Positions 44,870 to 53,688 of a stretch of 64,000 nt of DNA are shown one piece after another; position 1 is the first letter of the stretch, and each line of letters begins with the position of its first letter. Position numbers and translations under genes: made by a program. The stretch is taken from contig NC_019776.1 in the NCBI RefSeq assembly GCF_000317675.1, positions 124,001 to 188,000 of the forward strand. Reading direction: 5' to 3'. The notes under the pieces are model-generated. The model saw nothing but the letters and a program-made list of their open reading frames with translations, had not been told where the DNA came from and did no database searches. The stretch comes from Cyanobacterium aponinum PCC 10605. GTDB lineage: Bacteria; Cyanobacteriota; Cyanobacteriia; Cyanobacteriales; Cyanobacteriaceae.

Positions 44870-45904
44870 ATGGTGGAAACTGTTCCCTCTCCTGTTGAAA
44901 TTGCAGAAGCTCTTACCATCCCTGCTGATTTAGAGTTTAACTTACCCGATCCAGAAGATGATCAAATTGCGGAGGAGGATTTTCTGCAAAAGGTTGATGA
45001 TGTTTGGAAAGTGTGCGATCGCTTCGATTTACAGACAGATATTTGGCGTGGTAGAATCTTAAGGGCTGTTCGGGATCGAGAAAAAGTCGGCGGAGAAGGC
45101 AGAGGTACAGGTTTTTTAAATTGGCTAAAAAATAGGGAAATTACCAAAAGTCAAGCCTATGCTTTAATTCAACTTGCCAATAGTGCAGATACCCTCTTGG
45201 AAGAAGGAAATTTAGAACCTACCGCTATTAATAATTTCAGTAAACGGGCATTTGTAGAAACCGCCAAAGCAGAGCCTGAAATACAAAAATTAGTCAGCGA
45301 AGCGGCACAAAAAGGCGATCGCATCACCCGTCGAGAAGTAAAACAGTTGACGGATGAATATACAGCGATGAACTCGGATTTAATTCCTGAAAGTGTTAAA
45401 GAGAAAGCCGTTGATGGTTCATTACCTCCCCGTCATTTAGCACCTTTAGTCAAAGAATTAGAAAAACTACCAGAAGAACAAATTAGCGAAATTCAAAAAG
45501 AAATTGAAAGTAATCCTGATGTGGACACAGTTAAGCAGATGACTTCAACGGCGAAAAGTTTAAGTAAATATCTCGATTCTGCCGCCCAAGTAGAAACCCT
45601 GAGAGATTCTGCTGTAGATATTGAGTCTGCTTTACAAGAAGCCCTGAGATTAGATTGTTTAAGTCTGACGGCTGATTTAGTCAAACAAGCAACCAATTTA
45701 GAGCAGAATGTGGGTAAACTCTATACTCTCTGGAAAAAATTAGGTAGTATAGCTGATCGCCTTTATGTGGAAACAGGAAGTAGTACCCCAAGTTTGCGAT
45801 CGCTTCTTAGTTGTTTGGAAAAATTAACCAGTGAGGTCATCGAGTTACGTCTTGATGATGAGGGAGAAAAAATGATTCGTTTGCGTATTATGACAGATGA
45901 GTAA
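44870..45904 (+). CDS. Conserved protein of unknown function with HTH-like segment
   Basis: A 344-residue soluble, acidic and mostly helical protein. Residues about 40-110 (VWKVCDRFDLQTDIWRGRILRAVRDREKVGGEGRGTGFLNWLKNREITKSQAYALIQLAN) have a pattern reminiscent of the replication or ParB/KorB-like HTH region of some cyanobacterial DNA-binding proteins. The rest is long helices with Lys/Glu-rich segments. I do not recognise a named domain and assign no function. The length and clean frame support a real gene. It has weak conserved-type features (RRHLAPLVKELEK-like stretches) and ends in a beta hairpin (GEKMIRLRIM). Confidence 0.6.
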   Translation: MVETVPSPVEIAEALTIPADLEFNLPDPEDDQIAEEDFLQKVDDVWKVCDRFDLQTDIWRGRILRAVRDREKVGGEGRGTGFLNWLKNREITKSQAYALIQLANSADTLLEEGNLEPTAINNFSKRAFVETAKAEPEIQKLVSEAAQKGDRITRREVKQLTDEYTAMNSDLIPESVKEKAVDGSLPPRHLAPLVKELEKLPEEQISEIQKEIESNPDVDTVKQMTSTAKSLSKYLDSAAQVETLRDSAVDIESALQEALRLDCLSLTADLVKQATNLEQNVGKLYTLWKKLGSIADRLYVETGSSTPSLRSLLSCLEKLTSEVIELRLDDEGEKMIRLRIMTDE

Positions 45905-46033
45905 TGGGTTCGGAGTGACAAAATAAACATTGTTCTCTGTTCCCTTTCTCCCCTTTTAAGGGGAGACACAGAGGGGTTTCTCCTTTTTCTGACCCTAACC
46001 GAAAATTTTACATCGAATTCAAGGGAATTCAAG

Positions 46034-47953
46034 TTAAATACTAAATAAACCAGACGGATTAACAGATAATAAATCTCGTCGTTGTAAACCCTCTCGATAA
46101 AGAATAGCATTAGCAGACAACAAACCACTACTAATTGCCCTCTCCATTAAACCACAGGGAAAAGGCATTTTGACCCAATCTCCTGCAAACATTAAATTAC
46201 TAATTTGAGACTCGGTAGAAGGACGCATTTTAAAGCTATTGGGAGGATAACCAGAAAAATTCTTTTGGTTGACTAATTGCTGATGTAAAATGTTCGCATC
46301 GGCTAATTCCGGCACAATCTCAATCAATTCTTCTCTGAAGGTATTTAAAATAGCTTCTTGGGTAGGAAATTCTTTTTCTTTATAACAATAGGCGTGTAAC
46401 TCTACCACACTGCCCCCCGTTTTTTCCGCCCATGCTTTATATTCATTTTGAATGCGATGATAAAGAGTAATACTATCAGTGAGACGATAGCCTGATAAGG
46501 AAGCAAAATTACTGTGTTGCCACTCAAAATCTTTATCTAACCAAAAACGCCCAACGGCAAAGGGGTCAGCTAATGCTAAACTTTCTATTTGTGCTTTAGT
46601 TTCGGGATAACTTTTTGTGTCACCTTCTATGAGATTAAATAGGTGTTTTGTTCCTACCACATCAGTAGCAAAAACAAAATAATCCGCTTCAATGGTTTTT
46701 GGTTTACTGGCGGTTTTTTGATTTGCAACTAATTTGACTTGATTCTCTCCTCTTTCGATTACCTTATAAGTTTTTAAGTTACGTTTTGCAGGAGGATTTA
46801 GCACTTTCCCTTGTTGATCATATACTGCACCGTGACAAGGACAAACAAATTTTCCGTCTTCTTGTTTATTAACAATACAACCTTGATGAGTACAGCTTAA
46901 AGAAAAGGCTTCATCGGTATCTTTAACTACAGCAAAGAGGCGATCGCCTCCGCCATAATAGCTATAGTGTTCATCTTTTAAGAGGGGATTGAGATCTACC
47001 CAAAAAGGTACATTATTTTCCTCATCCCCTTGATAATATTCAATAGAAGTAATTTTCCCAGAACGGCAATTAATTTTACTAATATTGGCTTCAGTGATGA
47101 TTTTACCTTGATTATTGACGACGTGAGCGGCGATGGGTTCAACTAAACTTCTGCCCATATCATCTACTGTGCCGTTAAAAGCCAACCCTTCAGGATTACC
47201 GAAAAAGTAAAAGTGGAAAAATTGCATTAGTTCACCTGTACTGAGAACATCAGGGGCATTAAGAGAAGATTTTGCGAAGGGTAAAAAGTACAAATCGAAT
47301 AAACCTTGGGGAATACCTTTTGCCGCCCAGTCTGCCACGGAAATATTGTCTAGGTCATAGTAGGTGTCAGGAATTTTAAAGCTCGTAATAGCGTGAAAAA
47401 CTCGCCAATGGGCAGGATTTGTTAAATTAATACCCCAATGAAGAGAATTGCGAGAAGAAATAGCTAAATCAACGATATTCCAAGGGAAAGAAGAATGAGA
47501 AGGACGAAAATTTTCGGGTTTATATTTATCTCCTTTAAACACCACCGAATAATATTCTAATGATTGGAAATTAGATTCGATCGCAACCTCTTTTACAATA
47601 CTTTTAAGATTATAGTATTGGGGAAAAAAGCCATGAAAACCATGTTCCATCCTAAAACTATCATTTCCCACTTGAATGTCCCAACTAGCAATTTTACCGC
47701 CTAACTGGGGGGATTTTTCCAATAAAGTAACTTCAAAACCCCGACTACTCAACTCATAGGCAGAAGCCAATCCTGCCAAACCACCGCCAATAACTACCAC
47801 TTTCTTCGGCTTGCTTAAAAAGCGAGGTAATTCTAAAGTATCCCATTTATGAATTGTCGGCTGAGGCTTAACAACACGGGAATAGCCGAGAATACCAACA
47901 ATGCCACTAATAGCGGATAATTTTAGCAAACTGCGACGGGATATATTATTCAT
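46034..47953 (-). CDS. Tat-exported FAD oxidoreductase of the CrtU/CruE-CruH type with embedded Rieske domain
   Basis: A 639-residue protein. The N-terminus is a twin-arginine signal (SRRSLLK then a hydrophobic stretch). The FAD motif VVVIGGGLAGLASAYELSSRGFEVTLLEKSPQLGGK follows at about 48-84, typical of carotene desaturase-like enzymes. A Rieske [2Fe-2S] domain is inserted in the middle, with CTHQGC (C354, H356, C359) and CPCH (C371, C373, H374). The desaturase fold resumes with FAGDWVKMPFPCGLMERAISSGLLSANAIL. In cyanobacteria relatives called CruE and CruH act on beta-carotene to form aromatic synechoxanthin, and this gene may be one of them. That assignment is inference, and no other carotenoid gene is adjacent. 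Confidence 0.82.
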   Translation of the reverse strand: MNNISRRSLLKLSAISGIVGILGYSRVVKPQPTIHKWDTLELPRFLSKPKKVVVIGGGLAGLASAYELSSRGFEVTLLEKSPQLGGKIASWDIQVGNDSFRMEHGFHGFFPQYYNLKSIVKEVAIESNFQSLEYYSVVFKGDKYKPENFRPSHSSFPWNIVDLAISSRNSLHWGINLTNPAHWRVFHAITSFKIPDTYYDLDNISVADWAAKGIPQGLFDLYFLPFAKSSLNAPDVLSTGELMQFFHFYFFGNPEGLAFNGTVDDMGRSLVEPIAAHVVNNQGKIITEANISKINCRSGKITSIEYYQGDEENNVPFWVDLNPLLKDEHYSYYGGGDRLFAVVKDTDEAFSLSCTHQGCIVNKQEDGKFVCPCHGAVYDQQGKVLNPPAKRNLKTYKVIERGENQVKLVANQKTASKPKTIEADYFVFATDVVGTKHLFNLIEGDTKSYPETKAQIESLALADPFAVGRFWLDKDFEWQHSNFASLSGYRLTDSITLYHRIQNEYKAWAEKTGGSVVELHAYCYKEKEFPTQEAILNTFREELIEIVPELADANILHQQLVNQKNFSGYPPNSFKMRPSTESQISNLMFAGDWVKMPFPCGLMERAISSGLLSANAILYREGLQRRDLLSVNPSGLFSI

Positions 47954-48355
47954 GCAACAATTAGGATAAGATTATGGCAATTTTAATGATTTTAATAATA
48001 CTTAACATAAGTTAGCACGAATTTATAGAGCCTGAACGATGAGTATTTTCTTCATTCAACCCCTACCACCCCAAAACCCTAAGCCCCTACTTCCCCCTCT
48101 CACCCTCTCCTCTCATCTCCCTAACACCTGCAACCTGCAACCTGACACCTGAAACCTACCCTCATCCAATATTCTTAAACCGAACTGAGGTTAAAATTGA
48201 TTTTGAAGACCTTACGCTTTAGTTTTAATGTACTAATATGGGTTCTCAGTTAACGTCAAACAAAGGTAGATTTAGCAGTAAAACCGATATGTCAGTAAAA
48301 TATAGAGATTATAAATAAATAAATAACCAAAAAAAGAATAGAGAAGGAGATCACT
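47954..48355. other. Gene-free promoter region with a family A half-element
   Basis: Divergent promoters for the Rieske oxidoreductase and hemL. It contains the half-element listed at 48123-48194 and C/T-rich heptads at 48058-48122. The last 160 bases before hemL are AT-rich with no repeat. No ORF of note. Confidence 0.45.
48123..48194 (-). repeat. Family A half-element, inverted orientation
   Basis: Reading on the minus strand it is TTAACCTCAGTTCGGTTTAAG...ATATTGGATGAGGG followed by AGGTTTC/AGGTGTC/AGGTTGC heptads, which is the left part of family A. The right terminus is not found, so this copy is truncated. Confidence 0.65.
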
Positions 48356-49663
48356 TTGGTAAATACAGTATCATTCAAAACTACTAAATCCGATGAAATC
48401 TTTGCCGCGGCCCAAAAATTAATGCCGGGAGGAGTTAATTCTCCTGTAAGAGCCTTTAAATCTGTCGGTGGACAACCTATTGTTTTTGACCGTGTAAAAG
48501 GTGCATATATTTGGGATGTGGACGAAAATAAATATATTGACTATGTTGGGACTTGGGGACCTGCAATTTGTGGTCATGCTCATCCTGAAGTCATCAAATC
48601 TTTAAGTGAGGCTTTGGAAAAAGGTACAAGTTTTGGCGCTCCTTGTTATTTAGAAAATATCCTCGCCGAAATGGTGATTGATGCAGTACCAAGCATTGAA
48701 ATGGTGCGTTTTGTTAACTCTGGTACAGAAGCCTGTATTTCTGTTTTAAGATTGATGAGAGCCTATACAGGTAGAAACAAAATCATCAAGTTTGAAGGTT
48801 GTTATCATGGCCATGGCGATATGTTTTTAGTTAAGGCAGGTTCTGGAGTTGCTACCCTCGGCTTACCAGATTCTCCCGGAGTACCTAAAAGCGTTACATC
48901 TGATACTTTGACTGCACCTTATAACGATTTAGAAGCGGTGAAAAAATTATTTGCCGATCATCCTGATGAAATTGCGGGGGTTATTCTTGAGCCGGTAGTG
49001 GGTAACTCTGGTTTTATTGTCCCTGATGCGGGTTTTTTAGAGGGTTTAAGATTAATTACTGAGCAGAATGGTGCTTTATTGGTATTCGATGAAGTAATGA
49101 CTGGTTTCCGCATATCTTATGGTGGAGCTCAAGCTAAATTCGGTATTACTCCCGATTTAACAACTTTAGGAAAAGTTATTGGCGGTGGTTTACCTGTGGG
49201 TGCTTATGGTGGTAAAAAAGAAATCATGGCAATGGTTGCTCCTTCTGGCCCCATGTATCAGGCTGGTACTTTGTCTGGTAATCCTTTAGCTATGACAGCA
49301 GGAATTAAAACCCTTGAATTATTACAAAAACCCGGCACTTATGAATATTTGGAAGAAATTACCCATAAACTAATAAGTGGTTTATTAACTATTGCTAAAA
49401 ATACTGGTCATAAGGTTACTGGCGGTAATATTAGTGGTATGTTTGGCATGTTTTTCACTGGTGAAGAGGTTCATAATTATGATGATGCGAAAAAAGCTGA
49501 CACCAGTAAATTCGCCCGTTTTCATAGAGGAATGCTTGAGAGAGGAGTATATTTAGCACCCTCCCAGTTTGAGGCTGGATTTACTTCTATTGCTCACACC
49601 GAAGAGGATATAAACCAAACTTTAGCCATGGCGGAAGAAGTGTTGAAAGAAATTCCTGCCTAA
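48356..49663 (+). CDS. hemL: Glutamate-1-semialdehyde 2,1-aminomutase
   Basis: A 435-residue PLP enzyme that converts glutamate-1-semialdehyde to 5-aminolevulinate, the first committed tetrapyrrole precursor for heme, chlorophyll and bilins. The signature is complete: [13 protein letters not shown] near the start, [41 protein letters not shown], and the PLP lysine in [34 protein letters not shown] is also present. The start is TTG at 48356, supported by GAAGGAGA six bases upstream and by the family N-terminus; no nearby in-frame ATG gives a better fit. It relates by pathway to the bilin lyase and PucC-like genes elsewhere in the window. Confidence 0.97.
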   Translation: MVNTVSFKTTKSDEIFAAAQKLMPGGVNSPVRAFKSVGGQPIVFDRVKGAYIWDVDENKYIDYVGTWGPAICGHAHPEVIKSLSEALEKGTSFGAPCYLENILAEMVIDAVPSIEMVRFVNSGTEACISVLRLMRAYTGRNKIIKFEGCYHGHGDMFLVKAGSGVATLGLPDSPGVPKSVTSDTLTAPYNDLEAVKKLFADHPDEIAGVILEPVVGNSGFIVPDAGFLEGLRLITEQNGALLVFDEVMTGFRISYGGAQAKFGITPDLTTLGKVIGGGLPVGAYGGKKEIMAMVAPSGPMYQAGTLSGNPLAMTAGIKTLELLQKPGTYEYLEEITHKLISGLLTIAKNTGHKVTGGNISGMFGMFFTGEEVHNYDDAKKADTSKFARFHRGMLERGVYLAPSQFEAGFTSIAHTEEDINQTLAMAEEVLKEIPA

Positions 49664-49752
49664 CTAACAGTAAATAAGTCCATTAGAGAGGTTGACAATT
49701 AAAAACAAAAAATAGATAATAATTGACTGAATGCTGATAGCTGAAAGCTAAA

Positions 49753-49772
49753 CAGGGGGGTTATCCCCCTTG
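49753..49772 (+). terminator. GC hairpin after hemL
   Basis: CAGGGGGGTTATCCCCCTTG forms a stem of five or six G-C pairs 90 bases after the hemL stop. There is no T-run, so it may be a processing or pausing site and not a classical terminator. Confidence 0.4.
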
Positions 49773-49817
49773 TCACCTCTTAATTTATTAAATAAATATT
49801 ATTAAAGAAATATTGTA

Positions 49818-50174
49818 TTAAGCTGCCTTCACCGAAGGTGCGCCTGCGTCGGTGGAATCGTCACTTTCTAATTGTTGCCTATAATCCTTGTCTCTTATGC
49901 CGATAACCTTATCTAAACGGCTAATTTCAAATATCATTCTGACGGAAGGGGAAACATTGAAAAGATATAGGTTTTTCTCCTGTTTTTTCGCTTCTTGATA
50001 AATACGCACCAGAGCAATTAAACCACTAGAATCAACAAACTCAACACCCTTAAAGTCAACAACAACATCCTTTTCCTTTGTGTTGTCAATAAATTTTAAT
50101 AACTCTTCTTGAAATAGACTTTCATTGTTGTGGTCAATTATTCCTTGCGGTGTACAAATTTGCTGATTATTCAT
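49818..50174 (-). CDS. STAS-domain anti-sigma factor antagonist
   Basis: A 118-residue STAS protein of the SpoIIAA/RsbV type. The phosphorylation motif VDFKGVEFVDSSGLIALVRIYQ has Ser at 49-50, after a typical beta strand (KDVVVDF), and the second half LYLFNVSPSVRMIFEISRLDKVI is normal. Such proteins are controlled by serine kinases and phosphatases and regulate a sigma factor or a signalling complex. The C-terminus DSTDAGAPSVKAA is written by a small palindromic repeat at 49830-49854 and is probably not ancestral. No cognate kinase gene is adjacent. Confidence 0.88.
   Translation of the reverse strand: MNNQQICTPQGIIDHNNESLFQEELLKFIDNTKEKDVVVDFKGVEFVDSSGLIALVRIYQEAKKQEKNLYLFNVSPSVRMIFEISRLDKVIGIRDKDYRQQLESDDSTDAGAPSVKAA
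49830..49854 (-). repeat. Palindromic repeat forming the C-terminus of the STAS protein
   Basis: CACCGAAGGTGCGCCTGCGTCGGTG has CACCGA/TCGGTG ends and shares the CACCTTCGGTG part with the repeat in the beta-lactamase-like gene. It is read in frame as TDAGAPSV before the stop codon. Confidence 0.65.
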
Positions 50175-50856
50175 AACTGGTAGAACTCCTCATTATAGTA
50201 TGACGATCAATTCTAAATTTTATTGCTAATAAAACTAGGATATTATCATAGTGGTAATGATAATATGTTTTGGAAAATTTTGCTTAATAATTTATCATTC
50301 TAGGACAAAAACTTTAAATAAAATTTAATAAGAGTTAAAGTTTTGAAAAAAAACAAAGTAATAATAATAATTTCACACAAAAAAATGATTTACTATGAAA
50401 AATAAATATATTGTTATAGCAGTTTAATTTTATATTTTTATATCAAAAATTATTATTTATACTTAGAAAAGTGTAATTTAGAATACATTTTTCAAATTAA
50501 AAGATATTAATACTAAGATAGTCATTAAAAAAATCTGAAAGTAAGATCAATTCTTAAATTCAACTATTTTTATTAGATTTATTTGATGTCTTTTATGTTC
50601 CCACAATGATTTTTTTGCTAAAGCTACACTAAACAATCCGAATTCTGAGTTCAGGGTTTTTAATTTCTAATAGGTGGAACATTTTGCCCTTATTCCTTGC
50701 CTCGCCTTTTCCTCACTTTACCCAAACACTTTTAAGCAATCCCTAATTTAATAGACACTGACTGAATTTAAAATAAAAATCAATTATTGTTAAGAAAACG
50801 CCAATATTAACCCTGTTACCCATTACTTGTTCCCTATTGCCTGATTTTTGCAGAAG
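50175..50856. other. AT-rich gene-free stretch of 680 bases
   Basis: Long AT-rich DNA with no credible reading frame. The only structured part is a TTCTGAGTTCAGGGTTTTTAATT-type heptad remnant at about 50640-50690. It must contain the promoter of the STAS gene at its left side. I see no RNA gene, but a small RNA cannot be excluded by eye. Confidence 0.4.
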
Positions 50857-51333
50857 TTAATCTATTTTTTCGATATTACCTGCTTTAACCCAGCCCTCTT
50901 GCCCACTGCTAGGAATACGAATTTTTTGCCAACCGCCATCGTCACTTGTTCCAAGAATGACAATTTCCCAGTTATAGCCCACTCCTCCAATTCTTTCTGA
51001 ATCGATTCCGGGTTCTGCCCTTAAACTTAAACCAGTAGACCATATTACTTTACCCCTATAAGCTCCTTCTGGTAAATCTTCTGTTTCTTCATTGGTTGTG
51101 GTTTCTTGTGTCTCTTTGGCTGTTTCTTCCGTTGCTGTTTCTGCTTGATTGGAAGATTCATCAGGTTGTGGGATTTCTTCTACGGCGGAGTTTTCTTCTG
51201 GGAAACTCGGTTTAGGGGGATTGCCTGAGACTTGGGTTAGGAAAAAATATGCGCCTCCTGCAATTCCTGCGGTGAAAAGAATTATTCCGAGGAAAAAACC
51301 GATTAAAAATTGGAACAAGCTCGATATACTCAT
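50857..51333 (-). CDS. Membrane-anchored SH3-domain protein
   Basis: A 158-residue protein. One membrane span is at residues 10-33 (FLIGFFLGIILFTAGIAGGAYFFL). A low-complexity region rich in Glu, Thr and Gln follows (about 40-88), with repeated EETAKETQETTTNEETED. A C-terminal bacterial SH3 domain comes next (GLSLRAEPGIDSERIGGVGYNWEIVIL...WQKIRI...GWVKAGNIEKI). Such proteins probably bind peptidoglycan or a wall partner in the periplasm; this is inference. The gene is 47 bases from the HAD gene on the same strand and may be cotranscribed with it. Confidence 0.8.
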   Translation of the reverse strand: MSISSLFQFLIGFFLGIILFTAGIAGGAYFFLTQVSGNPPKPSFPEENSAVEEIPQPDESSNQAETATEETAKETQETTTNEETEDLPEGAYRGKVIWSTGLSLRAEPGIDSERIGGVGYNWEIVILGTSDDGGWQKIRIPSSGQEGWVKAGNIEKID

Positions 51334-51380
51334 CTTTAATGATTGGAAAATGTGAGATTTTAATAGTAGATATTAGCAAA

Positions 51381-52016
51381 TTATTTATAGAAGGGAAAAA
51401 TTTTATCTAAATTCATTACAGGATTCATATGTATTGCCTGTAAACCATATTTCTTTGCTTCGATCACATTATGATAATTATCATCAATAAATAGGGTACG
51501 AAGGGGATTAAGTTTTGAGGTTTTGACAACATAATCATAGATTGCTTGATCTGGTTTATGTAAACTTATTTCATGGGAATAATATATTTTCTCAAACAAG
51601 GATTCAAAAGTATATTCTTTTACACTTTGGGCAAATCTTTTTTTTACTTCTCGGATGTGAATGGGATTAGTATTACTTAGAATAAATGTCCTTTTTTCCT
51701 GTTTAATTTTAGCTAGTAATTCTCCCATATATTCAGGAACATAGTTTAGCATTTGATTCCAAATATTTTCTATTTCTACTAAATCTAAATCAATTTGTGC
51801 TTTTTTTTTGATGGCAGATAAAAAGGTTATATCTTCTATTTTTCCTATTTCATACTCATAGGCTATTTGTTTTAATTCAGACAGTAATTCTTGCTCATTT
51901 CTAGGGCTAATTTTTAATAGTGTTTGATAAGGGCTTTCCATTTCTACACCTATAATTACACCACCTAAATCAAAGATTATTGCCTCAATATTATCTAAGT
52001 TGATTTTATTTTCCAT
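51381..52016 (-). CDS. HAD-superfamily hydrolase (YihX-like)
   Basis: A 211-residue HAD-IA phosphatase. Motif I is FDLGGVI with nucleophile Asp16; Gly18 stands where many HADs have the second Asp, as in the alpha-glucose-1-phosphate phosphatase YihX group. Motif II is FILSNTNPIH, the lysine of motif III is in LHKPDQAIYDYV, and motif IV is LFIDDNYHNV. The cap domain is helical (about 25-90). The substrate is not known. Length is normal. It is on the same strand as the SH3 gene downstream. Confidence 0.85.
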   Translation of the reverse strand: MENKINLDNIEAIIFDLGGVIIGVEMESPYQTLLKISPRNEQELLSELKQIAYEYEIGKIEDITFLSAIKKKAQIDLDLVEIENIWNQMLNYVPEYMGELLAKIKQEKRTFILSNTNPIHIREVKKRFAQSVKEYTFESLFEKIYYSHEISLHKPDQAIYDYVVKTSKLNPLRTLFIDDNYHNVIEAKKYGLQAIHMNPVMNLDKIFPFYK

Positions 52017-52118
52017 GACACCTTTTATAACTTATAAATCGAAATTTTAATTCTATTTTTTCCGTTCCTTTTTTTTCCTAATTTTACCAAGAAACTTTAA
52101 TAAAAAATTAATTATTTT

Positions 52119-52283
52119 GGCTCTTCAGAGTGTGGTTATGATAAATTAATAGGAAATAACTTCTATAACTTATATGGAATAGTGTTTATAGTAAAATAAA
52201 AACTAAAAGTTTATAAATTATTATTTAATAATTACCTATTGCCTGCCTTAACTAATAATTTACATACTCAAAGTGATAGAGCC
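52119..52283 (+). repeat. MITE-like element family D, copy 1, with target-site duplication
   Basis: 165 bp beginning GGCTCTTCAGAGTGTGG and ending CAAAGTGATAGAGCC, inverted at the ends (GGCTCT/AGAGCC). It is flanked by ATTATTTT on the left and ATTATTTC on the right, a likely duplication of 7-8 bp. The interior TTATAAATTATTATTTAATAATT recurs in copy 2 at 63074-63242. It lies in the 268-base gap and ends one base before the stop codon of the MFS gene. Confidence 0.8.
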
Positions 52284-52284
52284 A

Positions 52285-53655
52285 TTATTTCACTGCATAT
52301 AAATCACTACTTATACCCCATGCAAATTTCCATGAGTTAGCTATATTTTTGTTACTAAAGCCGATAAAAATTAACAAAGCTGCGATCGCCATTAATGCTG
52401 TCACACCAAAGAGTACACGATAGCCAAAATCAAGAATTAAGCTACCTAAAACCGGTCCACCGAGAGCAACCCCCACATCAAAACCACTAACACATACTGC
52501 GAATACTTTACCACGTTCGATCGCACTGCAACGATCTGAAATTAAAGCAAGGGTAATAGGAACTAATACACCTGCACCTATTCCTTCTAATATTGCCGAA
52601 AGAATCAACATCATATTATCTTGAACAAAGGTGAGGAAAATCATAGATAAGATATAGCAAATTAAGCTACCACTGATGAATAAACCTCTGCCATATTTAT
52701 CAGATGCTCTCCCTGAAAGAAAACGTACTGCAAAAGATGCGATCGCAGCCGCAGTATAAAAGAAACCAACATTAAAGTTGAGTCCTAAATCTCGAATATA
52801 TAAGGGTAAAAATGTGACTAGAGTACCAAAAAGACAACCAATCAAGAGTAAAACTAAAGCAGGTACTGCAAAAGAAGCACTAAAAATTAACTCTTTAAAA
52901 TCACGGTTAATCAAAGACTCTTTACTTAATATTTCCCCTGACACAGAAATATTTTGATTTTTATCAACTTGAGAATCTAACTCTCGAATCTGACAAGCCA
53001 AAATTAACGCCATTAAACCGCAACTGGCCGAAAGGAGAAATAGAAATTCATAACTGGTGTAAACCTCTAAAAATCCCCCCATAGCAGGACCTATAGCCAT
53101 TCCAATCGGCACAGCCAAACTCATATAACCAATTAACTCCCCCTTTTGTTTCGGGGGTGATAAATCTACCACTAAAGCACTGTAACCCGTAGTAAAAGCC
53201 GCAATACTCACTCCATGAAAAGCACGATTAATCATTAATTCTGATAAAGAATCAAAAAATAAATATCCTAAAGGTGCAATAAAAGCGACAATTGTACCAA
53301 TGATAATTACAACCTTACGACTAGGATAATAAACTAATTTCCCCAAGAAGCGACGAAAAAAACGGAGAATAAAATTATTAATCCCAGAAGGAAAAGGAAG
53401 ATAATTAATAAATTTTTGTAAACCTTCGTCTGCTAATTTTCCTAACCATACACGAGATAAAAGTAAACCAATGGCAAAACAACCCATAATGTAACCTACT
53501 TGCTTCACCGTTGCCCCTATATTCTGAAGATAAGAAGGCAGAGTAGGAATTAGGCTAGTTAAACTCATCCAAAAAAACAAAGCACAGAAAAAAAGAATAA
53601 ATAAATTAACTAACTTATCTCTTTCAACGGCTTTAAAGGTATTGATAAAACTCAC
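52285..53655 (-). CDS. MFS transporter, drug/solute efflux-like
   Basis: A 456-residue major facilitator with 12 spans and an enlarged cytosolic loop after span 2. The motif-A region is LLSRVWLGKLADEGLQKF with a following basic stretch, and its mirror is SGRASDKYGRGLFI. Other points are IGAGVLVPITLALISDRCS and FDVGVALGGPVLG. The pattern is of the general MFS_1 class, often drug or solute exporters. No substrate can be named. The start ATG is 33 bases after the stop of the beta-lactamase-like gene, so these two minus-strand genes may form an operon. Confidence 0.82.
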   Translation of the reverse strand: MSFINTFKAVERDKLVNLFILFFCALFFWMSLTSLIPTLPSYLQNIGATVKQVGYIMGCFAIGLLLSRVWLGKLADEGLQKFINYLPFPSGINNFILRFFRRFLGKLVYYPSRKVVIIIGTIVAFIAPLGYLFFDSLSELMINRAFHGVSIAAFTTGYSALVVDLSPPKQKGELIGYMSLAVPIGMAIGPAMGGFLEVYTSYEFLFLLSASCGLMALILACQIRELDSQVDKNQNISVSGEILSKESLINRDFKELIFSASFAVPALVLLLIGCLFGTLVTFLPLYIRDLGLNFNVGFFYTAAAIASFAVRFLSGRASDKYGRGLFISGSLICYILSMIFLTFVQDNMMLILSAILEGIGAGVLVPITLALISDRCSAIERGKVFAVCVSGFDVGVALGGPVLGSLILDFGYRVLFGVTALMAIAALLIFIGFSNKNIANSWKFAWGISSDLYAVK

Positions 53656-53688
53656 AATAGTTAAGAAGGTTAATTTTGTTACAAAACT

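Noticed and set aside
45763-46128. 121-residue minus-strand frame spanning the end of the 44870 gene and the start of the gap
   Set aside because: It overlaps two supported genes on both sides, and its peptide is low-complexity Arg/Ser/Leu without motif.
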